Assembly (NCBI RefSeq): GCF_050896395.1
Contig: NZ_JBPBBA010000006.1
Coordinates: forward strand, 1 to 64,000
Reading direction: 5' to 3'
Source: Nioella aestuarii
GTDB taxonomy: Bacteria > Pseudomonadota > Alphaproteobacteria > Rhodobacterales > Rhodobacteraceae
DNA length: 64,000 bases
Shown here one piece after another: positions 1 to 7,706 of this stretch. The notes beneath the pieces were generated by a model that saw nothing but the letters and a program-made list of their open reading frames with translations, had not been told where the DNA came from and made no database searches. The stretch's first letter is position 1, and every line of letters begins with the position of its first letter. Made by a program: the position numbers and the translations under genes.

Positions 1-207
1 CGGGGGCGCTCGCCCGTGCCGTGCTGCCGCGAATGAGGGGCGCGGGCCGGGGCACAGAGGGTGCGGCTGCGCCAGGTGGTGCGGGCGGTTGTCTCCGGCG
101 GAAGCAGTTGAGCCAAGACGAAGACCACTGCGTCAGGCGGTCACGGAGACGTGGGAAGATACCGGTTACACTTGGCGGTCGGACGCTGCTGGACTAGGTT
201 GCCTGTC
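1..207. other. Non-coding leader at the window edge with a degenerate intergenic repeat
   Basis: No gene is supported here. The stretch is very GC-rich, and positions 93 to 124 resemble the short repeats near 18083 and 36646 (a CTCCGGCGG block followed by a GAGTATTTG-like core and a CAAGANGAAG-like tail). In many Rhodobacterales ccmE sits just upstream of ccmF, but here ccmE is at 49515. No clear promoter or terminator is visible. Confidence 0.4.
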
Positions 208-2181
208 ATGATCGTAGAACTCGGACATTTCGCCCTCATCCTCGCCTTTGCCGTGTCCATCTTCCAGATGGTCGTGCCGCTTGTCGGTGCGCACAAAGGC
301 TGGCCTGAATGGATGGCCGCCGCTGCCCCCGCCGCGAGCGCGCAATTCCTTCTGACGGCTGTCAGCTTCGGCGCGCTGACCATTGCTTTCGTGACCTCCG
401 ATTTCTCGGTGGCACTGGTAACCGCGAACTCGCACACGCTGAAACCGCTTCTCTACAAGATCACCGGGGTATGGGGGAACCATGAGGGTTCCCTGCTGCT
501 GTGGGTTGTTATCCTGAGCCTTTTCGGGGCCATGGCGGCCTGGTTTGGCGGCAATCTGCCGCCAAGCCTGCGTGCTCGTGTTCTTGGGGTGCAAAGCAGC
601 ATCGGCGTGGCTTTCTTTGCCTTCATCCTTTTCACCTCGAACCCGTTTCTGCGGCTGGAATCGCCGCCAATGAACGGGGGAGACCTGAATCCGCTGTTGC
701 AGGATCCCGGCTTGGCCTTCCATCCGCCGTTCCTGTACCTCGGCTATGTGGGCCTTTCCATGGCCTTTTCCTTTGCCGTGGCGGCGCTGCTGGAAGGCCG
801 CGTGGATGCCGCCTGGGGCCGGTGGGTGCGGCCCTGGACTTTGGCGGCCTGGCTCTTTCTGACGATCGGCATCGGGCTTGGGTCCTGGTGGGCCTATTAC
901 GAGCTTGGCTGGGGTGGGTTCTGGTTCTGGGACCCGGTGGAAAACGCGAGCTTCATGCCCTGGCTAATTTCGGCGGCCCTGCTGCATTCGGCCATCGTGG
1001 TTGAAAAGCGCGAGGCGCTGAAAAGCTGGACGATCCTGCTGGCGATCCTGGCGTTCGGCTTTTCGCTCATCGGTACCTTTATTGTGCGTTCCGGCGTTCT
1101 TACCTCGGTCCATGCCTTTGCAAATGACCCCGAGCGCGGTGTGTTCATCCTGCTGATCCTGGCGTTCTTCATGGGGGGGGCATTCCTTCTCTTCGCCCTG
1201 CGGGCAGGGGCGATGGAAGCCAAGGGCGTGTTCGGGCTGGTCAGTCGCGAAAGCGCCCTGGTGCTGAACAACCTGCTCCTGGCGGTGTCCTGTTTTGTGG
1301 TGTTCATCGGGACGATCTGGCCGCTGTTGGCCGAAATGTTCTTTGACCGCACCTTGTCCGTGGGACCGCCTTTCTTCAATGCTGCCTTCTCTCCCTTTGT
1401 TTTCGTGCTGGCCGTGGTGCTGCCTATCGGGGCGGTGATGCCTTGGAAGCGCGCGTCGATCGGACGGGCGGCGAAGCAGATGATGCCAGCGGCGGTGCTT
1501 GCCGTGGCGGGCGGTCTTTTGGCCTATGCGATCTTCACTGGGCATTCTGCCATTGGTCCGGTCTTTATCGGTCTGGCGGTCTGGCTGGTCGTAGGCTCTG
1601 TGACGGATTTGTTTAGCCGCACCGGGCGGGGTTCATTTTCTGGGCGTCTGGCGCGTCTGACACGCCTGCCGCGGGCGGATTGGGGCAAGGCGGTTGCACA
1701 TGCGGGCTTTGGCCTGACGCTTTTTGGTGTTGCCGCGCTGACCACTTACGAATCCGAGGATATCCGTATTGCCCGATTGGGAGAGACATATGCGGTTGGG
1801 CCCTATGAGATCACCCTGACAGGCGTTCGTGAACATGAAGGGCCAAACTATGTGGCGCTTATGGGCACGGTAGAGGTGGCGCGGAATGACGCTGTGATTG
1901 CAACCTTGCATCCAGAGCGGCGGTTCTATCCGGTTGCCGGAATGCCGACGACAGAAGCCGCCATCGACGGGGGCTTTACCCGGGACGTCTATGTGGTTCT
2001 GGGGGAGCCGCAACAGGGCGGCTTTGCCCTGCGCACCTATATCAAGCCCTGGGCGAACTGGATCTGGGGCGGGTCGATCATCATGGCGCTCGGCGGACTC
2101 TTGTCGCTTACGGACCGGCGTTATCGTGTTGCGGCAGGCGCGCGGCGTCAGGCTGAACCGAAAGGGGTGCCCGCCGAATGA
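208..2181 (+). CDS. ccmF: Cytochrome c maturation heme lyase subunit CcmF
   Basis: CcmF is the large integral-membrane subunit of the System I cytochrome c synthetase. It accepts heme from holo-CcmE and, with CcmH, attaches it to CxxCH motifs in the periplasm. The 657-residue product is polytopic and carries the WWD heme-handling region near residues 225 to 250 (WWAYYELGWGGFWFWDP). It is flanked by the two periplasmic histidine segments, one at DPGLAFHPP near residue 172 and one at VHAFANDPERG near residue 302. The ATG at 208 is preferred to an in-frame codon at 151 because MIVELGHFAL is the usual family N-terminus. The stop overlaps the ccmH start by four bases, which implies translational coupling. 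Length is typical of the family. Confidence 0.96.
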   Translation: MIVELGHFALILAFAVSIFQMVVPLVGAHKGWPEWMAAAAPAASAQFLLTAVSFGALTIAFVTSDFSVALVTANSHTLKPLLYKITGVWGNHEGSLLLWVVILSLFGAMAAWFGGNLPPSLRARVLGVQSSIGVAFFAFILFTSNPFLRLESPPMNGGDLNPLLQDPGLAFHPPFLYLGYVGLSMAFSFAVAALLEGRVDAAWGRWVRPWTLAAWLFLTIGIGLGSWWAYYELGWGGFWFWDPVENASFMPWLISAALLHSAIVVEKREALKSWTILLAILAFGFSLIGTFIVRSGVLTSVHAFANDPERGVFILLILAFFMGGAFLLFALRAGAMEAKGVFGLVSRESALVLNNLLLAVSCFVVFIGTIWPLLAEMFFDRTLSVGPPFFNAAFSPFVFVLAVVLPIGAVMPWKRASIGRAAKQMMPAAVLAVAGGLLAYAIFTGHSAIGPVFIGLAVWLVVGSVTDLFSRTGRGSFSGRLARLTRLPRADWGKAVAHAGFGLTLFGVAALTTYESEDIRIARLGETYAVGPYEITLTGVREHEGPNYVALMGTVEVARNDAVIATLHPERRFYPVAGMPTTEAAIDGGFTRDVYVVLGEPQQGGFALRTYIKPWANWIWGGSIIMALGGLLSLTDRRYRVAAGARRQAEPKGVPAE

Positions 2182-2639
2182 AGCGGTTTCTACTGATTCT
2201 GTGCATGCTGGCGTCGCCCCTATGGGCCGTGGAACCTGACGAGATGCTGTCTGACCCGGCCCTGGAGGCGCGGGCGCGGGAAATTTCTTCGGGTCTGCGT
2301 TGTCTGGTTTGCCGCAATGAATCGATCGACGAAAGCCACGCGGATCTGGCGCGCGATTTGCGCTTGTTGGTGCGTGAACGGCTGGTCGAGGGCGATAGCA
2401 ACACAGAGGTCGTTGACTATGTCGTGGAACGCTACGGCGAATACGTACTGCTCCGGCCAACGGCGACCGGGGCGAACCTGCTGCTATGGCTTGCAGGCCC
2501 CGCAATGGCGTTGATCGGGATGGGTATGGCATTGGCCTATCTGCGTCGCCAGTCGCGGCGCAAGGCAGAGGGTGAAGCCACGTCTGCAGCACTGAGTGAC
2601 GCGGAACAGGCGCGGTTGAATGAGATCATGAAAGACTGA
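2178..2639 (+). CDS. ccmH: Cytochrome c maturation thioredoxin-like subunit CcmH (CycL type)
   Basis: This 153-residue protein is the short, CycL-type CcmH. It keeps apocytochrome cysteines reduced and forms the heme lyase complex with CcmF. An N-terminal signal sequence (MKRFLLILCMLASPLWA) precedes the redox motif LRCLVCRNESI near residues 41 to 51, followed by a helical domain and one C-terminal transmembrane segment (about residues 95 to 120). It lacks the TPR half found in fused E. coli CcmH; that half is encoded separately as ccmI at 4290 to 5570. The start overlaps the ccmF stop (ATGA). Confidence 0.95.
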   Translation: MKRFLLILCMLASPLWAVEPDEMLSDPALEARAREISSGLRCLVCRNESIDESHADLARDLRLLVRERLVEGDSNTEVVDYVVERYGEYVLLRPTATGANLLLWLAGPAMALIGMGMALAYLRRQSRRKAEGEATSAALSDAEQARLNEIMKD

Positions 2640-2718
2640 CGCTGCGTTGCCCTTCCGGTCGGGCGCCTGCCGCCCTACCTGAGAAGGCGGACGCAGACGA
2701 TCGAGGGAATCTACTGCC

Positions 2719-3495
2719 ATGGACTATTTGACCATCTCCAGCGATCTGCATGACGGGATCGCCGTTATCACCCTGCGCCGCCCGGATGTGATGAATTCCC
2801 TCAATACCCAAATGCGCGCGGAACTGTGCCACGCAGTGCAGGAGGCAGGGCACGTCGCTCGGGTTGCCGTGATCACCGGCGAGGGGCGGGCGTTTTCCGC
2901 AGGGCAAGATCTGGGAGATACCGGCAATCTCAATGACCTGAACCTCGAAAAACTGTTGCGGGACGAATACTCGCCGATTTTGCGCGCAATTGCCGAGGCA
3001 CCTATTCCGGTAATTGCGGCGGTGAATGGTGTGGCCGCCGGGGCCGGTGCCAATATTGCCTTGGCCTGCGACGTCGTGATCGCGGCGGAAAGTGCGTCTT
3101 TCATGCAGGCTTTCTCCAAGATCGGACTGATCCCGGATGCTGGCGGCACTTACGCGCTGCCTCGCAAGGTCGGGTTTGCCAAGGCCATGGGGCTGGCGCT
3201 GTTTGCAGAGAAGGTGAGCGCGCGCGAGGCCGATGAGATGGGGCTGATCTGGGAAGCGGTGGATGACGCGAGTTTTGAGGCGCATTGGCGGGCACGGGCG
3301 CAACATCTGGCAAGCGGCCCGACGCAGGCGTTTTCACGGATCAAGCAGGCGCTGCGGGCAAGTCTTGGGAATGACCTTGAAGATCAGCTGATGCTGGAGG
3401 CCAGGCTACAAGGCCAGGCAGGCAAGACGCGCGATTTCAAAGAAGGTGTGCTGGCGTTTCTGGAAAAGCGACCGGCGCGATTCGAGGGGCGCTAG
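2719..3495 (+). CDS. paaG: Enoyl-CoA hydratase/isomerase, PaaG-like
   Basis: A crotonase-fold protein of 258 residues. The oxyanion-hole segments are visible as AFSAGQDL (about residues 57 to 64) and AVNGVAAGAGA (about 97 to 107), followed by FSKIGLIPDAGGTYALPR. This pattern, including the Asp after LIP, matches PaaG (2-(1,2-epoxy-1,2-dihydrophenyl)acetyl-CoA isomerase of the phenylacetate pathway) better than general enoyl-CoA hydratases. No other paa genes lie in the window, so the substrate is inferred and the protein could serve another acyl-CoA. It lies 79 bases after ccmH and is followed by a pair of palindromes at 3510 to 3551. Confidence 0.85.
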   Translation: MDYLTISSDLHDGIAVITLRRPDVMNSLNTQMRAELCHAVQEAGHVARVAVITGEGRAFSAGQDLGDTGNLNDLNLEKLLRDEYSPILRAIAEAPIPVIAAVNGVAAGAGANIALACDVVIAAESASFMQAFSKIGLIPDAGGTYALPRKVGFAKAMGLALFAEKVSAREADEMGLIWEAVDDASFEAHWRARAQHLASGPTQAFSRIKQALRASLGNDLEDQLMLEARLQGQAGKTRDFKEGVLAFLEKRPARFEGR

Positions 3496-3500
3496 AACAG

Positions 3501-3551
3501 GGCGCGGGGAAGGCTTTTGAAAAAGCCTTATAAGGATCTTGCAAGATCCTT
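3501..3551. repeat. Tandem palindrome element between convergent genes, likely terminator
   Basis: After a GGCGCGGGGAA lead there are two palindromes. One has nine-base arms AAGGCTTTT and AAAAGCCTT (3510 to 3529). The other is a perfect 20-base palindrome, AAGGATCTTGCAAGATCCTT (3532 to 3551), two bases further on. It lies just after the paaG stop and before the convergent DUF1289 stop, as expected of a two-way terminator. The same lead and AAGGATCTT arms recur in the element near 29087, so this is one copy of a dispersed modular family. Confidence 0.75.
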
Positions 3552-3580
3552 CCACCGCAGAACCCAAAGCGTTGGTTCTG

Positions 3581-3817
3581 CTAGAGCCCGCGCTTCAGGC
3601 GAGCCGCACGACCGCCACGGCGCTTCTGGATGAGGCTCTGGCGCGCGGGAAGCTCGGCCATGATGCGGCTGCGATCTTCGGGCGACATGCGGCTCCAGGC
3701 CCCGATCTCATCGATGGACCGCAGACAGCCAGTGCAGAGCCGCGCCTCGGGATGCACGACGCAGATCTTCACGCACGGGCTTTGAATCTCGTCGCGTTTC
3801 CAGACCTGATCTGTCAT
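3581..3817 (-). CDS. DUF1289 family small cysteine-rich protein
   Basis: A 78-residue protein with four cysteines spaced C15-x3-C19-x8-C28-x2-C31 (SPCVKICVVHPEARLCTGC), the hallmark of the DUF1289 family, which probably binds a metal or Fe-S centre. The C-terminus is rich in arginine and lysine. Its start overlaps the ruvX stop by four bases, and ruvX overlaps ccmI the same way, so the three genes form a tightly coupled operon. The molecular function is not known. Confidence 0.85.
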   Translation of the reverse strand: MTDQVWKRDEIQSPCVKICVVHPEARLCTGCLRSIDEIGAWSRMSPEDRSRIMAELPARQSLIQKRRGGRAARLKRGL

Positions 3818-4293
3818 TCGCCGGCACCTTTCAGATGTGCCAGCCTGTCCAGCACCCCTTGCAGGATAAACCCGGCCGCCACATGGTCGATCACCTCTGC
3901 GCGACGTTTTCGGGACGTATCCGCCTCTAACAGCGCTCTTTCGGCGGCAACGGTGGACAGGCGCTCGTCCCAGAAGGTGATTGGCATGTCCACCAATCGA
4001 TCCAGATTGCGGGCAAAGGCGCGGGTTGCCTGGGCGCGCGGCCCCTCGGTGCCATCCATGTTCATCGGCAAGCCAAGCACCAGCCCGCCGACCGACCTAT
4101 GCGTCAGGATCTTCTGCAACGCAGCCGCGTCCTGAGTGAACTTCACCCGGCGAATGGTTTCCAGCGGCGTCGACACGCTCAGGAAAGGATCGGATACGGC
4201 CACGCCGATGGTCTTGGTCCCAAGATCCAGCCCGGCAAGGGCGCGCATGGCGGGAAGGGCGGCGGCAAATTCCGCGATATCCTCAAAGATCAC
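3814..4293 (-). CDS. ruvX: RuvX/YqgF-family nuclease (pre-16S rRNA processing)
   Basis: A 159-residue RNase H-fold protein of the YqgF family. In other bacteria this family is implicated in trimming the 5' end of pre-16S rRNA and was first annotated as a Holliday junction resolvase. The catalytic Asp lies in LAGLDLGTKTIGVAVSD (about residues 19 to 35). Other family motifs are FWDERLST near residue 107 and DHVAAGFILQGVLD near residue 139. The start is GTG at 4293, supported by a GTGA four-base overlap with the ccmI stop. Confidence 0.9.
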   Translation of the reverse strand: MIFEDIAEFAAALPAMRALAGLDLGTKTIGVAVSDPFLSVSTPLETIRRVKFTQDAAALQKILTHRSVGGLVLGLPMNMDGTEGPRAQATRAFARNLDRLVDMPITFWDERLSTVAAERALLEADTSRKRRAEVIDHVAAGFILQGVLDRLAHLKGAGE

Positions 4294-5570
4294 TCTGACG
4301 GCTCCCGCAGGGGCGCATCGGCGGGCAAGGGAATGTCGCCACCCGCGTCAAGCGGCGCGCCCGCTTCGCGGATAATCTCCAGCGCCGCATCCGATTGGGC
4401 AAAAGCGGACAGAGCCTCCTGATAAATGGGGCGCGCCCGCTCTGGCTGCCCCAGAACGATATAGGCCGAGATCAGCCGCGCCCATTCTTCGGGCGTGCCG
4501 CCCTCGTTGGCCAAACGCTCCGACAGACCCGCAACCATGCTTTCGATCATCGACTGACGGTCTTCTGCCGACATCTCGCTGGCGGCTTCGATATCTTCAG
4601 CCGTCGGGCCGGGCTGGTTCGGCAGAGGCGGCTGCGGCAGTAGCTCGACCGAAATGTCATCCCCTGCCATTGCGGCGACAAGCTCGATCTGTTCGCGAAT
4701 GGCCGGCAGCCAGGGCGCGTCTGGATCGCTATCGGCAAGCAGGTTGCGCCAGATCGGATAGCCCAGGTCAGGCCGGCCCTGCTGCGCATACATCAGACCG
4801 ACATAGTAGCGCGCTGCGCCGTTCATGCGGTCTTCCTGCAAGACGCTGTTCAGCAGTGCCTCTGCCTCGGGCGAAACATAGCCACCAGCGGCAAGGAACA
4901 TCATCTCCGCCAGATCCAGCCGGTGCTGCGCGGTCGCCTCATCGCCCAATACTTCGATCAGATGCGCCTGTGCGGTCCGGGCGGCAACATAGTTTCCGAC
5001 ACGCGCTTCCTCGAAGGCCAACAGGCGCAGCCCTTCGGGCTCATCAGGGTGTGTTTCCATCGCTGCCCGCAAATCCGCCACAAGTTCCGCGCGGCGCGGA
5101 TCGGGGTCTTCGCGGGTCACTTGCGGAACGCCAGCCTCTGCCTCCAACTGCGAGGGACGGGCGGCACGCGCCTCTTCCACAAGGGAAATCCGTGTCTCAA
5201 TCGGCAGGTCAGGATAGTTGGGTGCGCCGATCAGACGGTAAAGCCCGAAGGCCCCTGCGATCACTACGACGACACCCACGACAATGGCGATGCGCTGCGG
5301 GCGACCGGCATGGGTGCCAGCCGTCTCCGCTTGCAACGCCCGATCTGCCTCCAGCACCCTGCGGGCCACTTCGGTGCGCGTGCGCTCTGCCTCGTCCTCG
5401 GTCAGAACCCCGCGGGCCAGATCCTTGTCAATTTCGCGCAGCTGGTCGCGATAGACTTGCAGGTCATAGGCCGCCGCCGGATCGGTATCGTCGCGCGACC
5501 GCCAGGCCGCGATCACAAGCGCGCCGCCTATCAAAAGCGACAACAGCCCTGTGAGCATCCAAAAACCCAT
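4290..5570 (-). CDS. ccmI: Cytochrome c maturation TPR protein CcmI
   Basis: A 426-residue protein with two N-terminal membrane segments. The first is MGFWMLTGLLSLLIGGALVI; the second lies around residues 96 to 113. Between them is a cytoplasmic coiled region of CcmI type (VYRDQLREIDKDLARGVL), and a long periplasmic TPR-like domain follows. CcmI chaperones apocytochrome c to the CcmF-CcmH lyase. The ATG at 5570 is chosen over an in-frame codon at 5609 because a GGAGGG ribosome-binding site sits just upstream and the membrane segment then starts at residue 1. It is the first gene of the ccmI-ruvX-DUF1289 operon and diverges from soxB. Confidence 0.9.
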   Translation of the reverse strand: MGFWMLTGLLSLLIGGALVIAAWRSRDDTDPAAAYDLQVYRDQLREIDKDLARGVLTEDEAERTRTEVARRVLEADRALQAETAGTHAGRPQRIAIVVGVVVVIAGAFGLYRLIGAPNYPDLPIETRISLVEEARAARPSQLEAEAGVPQVTREDPDPRRAELVADLRAAMETHPDEPEGLRLLAFEEARVGNYVAARTAQAHLIEVLGDEATAQHRLDLAEMMFLAAGGYVSPEAEALLNSVLQEDRMNGAARYYVGLMYAQQGRPDLGYPIWRNLLADSDPDAPWLPAIREQIELVAAMAGDDISVELLPQPPLPNQPGPTAEDIEAASEMSAEDRQSMIESMVAGLSERLANEGGTPEEWARLISAYIVLGQPERARPIYQEALSAFAQSDAALEIIREAGAPLDAGGDIPLPADAPLREPSE

Positions 5571-5761
5571 GATCCCTCCGCGCGATAGCTTCCCGACACA
5601 TCTATACATAGCGAGCGTTCACCAAAAGACCCAAACGGTTCCGAAAAGCGGCACAGCCCTGCGCGCCTTGTCGCATTTTCCATGCGAAATGCCGCCGGGG
5701 GGTGGACCAGATCGGGCGCAATCCAGCATGTAGTCTGGGCACGCAGCCGTCGGGGATTACC

Positions 5762-7006
5762 ATGCGCCGTTATTCCGCCTTTGCCATCGCCCGCGAAGCC
5801 GCCCGCTACCATCAGGGATGGGAACGGGCCTGGGCCTCGCCCGAACCGAAAAAGTCTTACGATGCGATCATCGTGGGGGCAGGGGGGCATGGGCTCGCCA
5901 CTGCATTTTATCTTGGCAAGAATTTCGGCATCACCAATGTGGCGGTGATCGAAAAGGGCTGGCTTGGCGGCGGCAATACGGGCCGCAACACCACCATCAT
6001 CCGCTCGAACTATCTGCAGGACGCCTCGGCCGCGATCTATGAAAAGGCGCGTGGTCTCTATGAGACGATGAGCCAGGACCTGAACTACAACGTCATGTTC
6101 AGCCCGCGCGGCGTCATCATGCTGGCCCAGACCCATCACGAGGTGCGCGGCTACCAACGCACGGCCCATGCGAATGCGCTGCAGGGTGTGAAGACCGAGT
6201 TCATCTCGCCGCAGCGCGTCAAGGAAATCGTGCCGATCATCAATCTCGACGGCCCCCGCTACCCGGTTCTGGGAGGTCTCTGGCAGGCGCGCGGCGGCAC
6301 CGCCCGGCATGATGCCGTGGCCTGGGGCTATGCGCGGGCCTGTTCCGACATGGGCATGGACATCATCCAGAAGACCGAAGTCACCGGCATCCGAAAGGAA
6401 AACGGCGCCGTTGTCGGCGTGGAAACCTCTCGCGGCTTCATTGGCACCAAGAAACTGGGCATCGTGGTTGCAGGCCATTCCGGCGTGCTGGCGGATATGG
6501 CGGGCTTCCGTCTGCCGGTTGAATCCGTGGCGCTACAGGCACTTGTCTCGGAACCCATCAAGCCCTGCATGGATTGCGTGGTGATGGCCAACACCGTGCA
6601 TGGCTACATGAGCCAGTCCGACAAGGGTGAGATGGTCATCGGCGGCGGCGCGGACGGCTACAACAACTACACGCAGCGCGGGTCGTTCCACCATATCGAG
6701 GAAACCGTGCGCGCGCTGATCGAGACCTTCCCGATGATCAGCCGGTTGAAGCAGCTGCGCCAGTGGGGCGGGATCGTGGACATGACCGGCGACCGCTCGC
6801 CCATCCTGTCCAAGACCCCGGTGGAAGGCGTCTTCATCAACTGCGGATGGGGCACCGGCGGCTTCAAGGCGATCCCCGGCTCTGGCTGGGGTTTTGCCGA
6901 ACTGATGGCGCGCGGCTACTCGCCGCTGACCGCAGAATTCGGCCTCAACCGCTTCAAGGAAGGCCGCTTCATCGACGAAAGCGTCGCGGCCGGGGTGGCG
7001 CACTGA
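5762..7006 (+). CDS. soxB: Sarcosine oxidase beta subunit
   Basis: A 414-residue FAD-dependent subunit of heterotetrameric sarcosine oxidase, which oxidises N-methylglycine to glycine and passes the methyl group to tetrahydrofolate. The dinucleotide-binding motif is YDAIIVGAGGHGLATAFYL at about residues 33 to 51. The arginine-rich N-terminus (MRRYSAFAIAREA) is typical of the subunit. The ATG at 5762 is preferred to an upstream in-frame codon at 5702 on homology and a GGGGA site six bases upstream. The operon order soxB, soxD, soxA, soxG is standard, but the gap to soxD is unusually long and holds genes on the other strand. Confidence 0.95.
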   Translation: MRRYSAFAIAREAARYHQGWERAWASPEPKKSYDAIIVGAGGHGLATAFYLGKNFGITNVAVIEKGWLGGGNTGRNTTIIRSNYLQDASAAIYEKARGLYETMSQDLNYNVMFSPRGVIMLAQTHHEVRGYQRTAHANALQGVKTEFISPQRVKEIVPIINLDGPRYPVLGGLWQARGGTARHDAVAWGYARACSDMGMDIIQKTEVTGIRKENGAVVGVETSRGFIGTKKLGIVVAGHSGVLADMAGFRLPVESVALQALVSEPIKPCMDCVVMANTVHGYMSQSDKGEMVIGGGADGYNNYTQRGSFHHIEETVRALIETFPMISRLKQLRQWGGIVDMTGDRSPILSKTPVEGVFINCGWGTGGFKAIPGSGWGFAELMARGYSPLTAEFGLNRFKEGRFIDESVAAGVAH

Positions 7007-7008
7007 TG

Positions 7009-7203
7009 CTAGCCGGGTCCACCATTAGCATAGCCTTGCCCAGTACTTCGGGCAATTGCGGCGGGATCATTGCCCGAGCTTGGACTGTGCGGACTATGAA
7101 TGCGAGGTGCCTGCGCCGCTCGTTTCTTGGCGCGCCTTACGAAAAAGAACGCGATAAACACCGTTGCTATCAACAAAATAGTCGCAAATGTGTTGGCCGT
7201 CAT
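7009..7203 (-). CDS. Small single-pass membrane protein, antisense within the sox operon
   Basis: I do not recognise this 64-residue protein. Residues 5 to 22 (TFATILLIATVFIAFFFV) form a clear membrane segment, followed by RRAKKRAAQ, which predicts a cytoplasmic C-terminus, and a polar Ser/Pro/Gly tail. A GGGGAG ribosome-binding site lies ten bases before the ATG at 7203. The start overlaps the stop of the gene at 7200 to 7343 (ATGA), as in a coupled pair. It converges on soxB with only two bases between the stops. The hydrophobic pattern and coupling argue for a real gene, but there is no homology evidence. Confidence 0.5.
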   Translation of the reverse strand: MTANTFATILLIATVFIAFFFVRRAKKRAAQAPRIHSPHSPSSGNDPAAIARSTGQGYANGGPG

Positions 7204-7343
7204 TGGCTTGAATCTCCCCGGCTTTTCGCAACTGCACGCCGTCTGATCCAGATGTCGTACAACCGGCGCAAAACCCAGACATCAACCGCAATGGCGGCCA
7301 GAATGAACAGAATGATCGCTAAAGGTCCCATACTCAAGAACAT
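7200..7343 (-). CDS. Small single-pass membrane protein, first gene of an antisense pair
   Basis: A predicted protein of 47 residues from the ATG at 7343, or 43 from the ATG at 7331, which has the core MGPLAIILFILAAIAVDV. One membrane helix is followed by positively charged residues (LRRLYDIWIRRRAVAKSR). Its stop overlaps the start of the gene at 7009 to 7203. It diverges from soxD with about 40 bases between starts. The Shine-Dalgarno match is weak at either start. The reading frame is open much further upstream, but that part runs antisense to soxD and looks like a shadow. Function unknown. Confidence 0.42.
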   Translation of the reverse strand: MFLSMGPLAIILFILAAIAVDVWVLRRLYDIWIRRRAVAKSRGDSSQ

Positions 7344-7382
7344 GGGCGTTGCGATGTCGCCTATCAAGAAGGAACTGGCACA

Positions 7383-7706
7383 ATGCTGATCCTGGAATGC
7401 CCCTGCTGCGGCGTGATGGCCGATGAAACCGAGCTCGCTCCCGGTGGCGAGGCGCATCTGAAGCGCTACGGCCCCGGTTCCTCGGACGGAGACTTCGAAA
7501 GCTACCTCTTCCACCGCGCGAACCCCAAGGGCGTGCATTTTGAACGCTGGCGGCACGCGAATGGCTGCGGAAAGTGGTTCCTCGCGGCCCGCTGCACCAA
7601 CACGCTGGAGGTCTTTGCCACCTATTCGGCCCAGACCCCGGAACCGCCCCAACACGTCATCGACGCCATCCGCGCCAAGCGCCCCGACTGGAGCATTGAG
7701 GCATGA
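7383..7706 (+). CDS. soxD: Sarcosine oxidase delta subunit
   Basis: A 107-residue subunit of heterotetrameric sarcosine oxidase. It carries the zinc-binding cysteines of the family in LECPCCGV near residue 6 and a conserved NGCGKWF segment near residue 60. It has a structural role in the complex. Its stop overlaps the soxA start (ATGA). Its separation from soxB by 376 bases, filled by two genes on the opposite strand, is unusual for a sox operon. Confidence 0.94.
   Translation: MLILECPCCGVMADETELAPGGEAHLKRYGPGSSDGDFESYLFHRANPKGVHFERWRHANGCGKWFLAARCTNTLEVFATYSAQTPEPPQHVIDAIRAKRPDWSIEA

Noticed and set aside
5571..5761. A riboswitch or operator in the ccmI-soxB divergent gap
   Set aside because: I found no convincing paired structure, known riboswitch core or dyad; only ordinary leader sequence.
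6763..7389. A plus-strand frame of 208 codons running from soxB across the soxB-soxD gap
   Set aside because: The part in soxB is out of frame with the real gene and the part in the gap has no recognisable pattern, while the minus strand there has two clear membrane helices.
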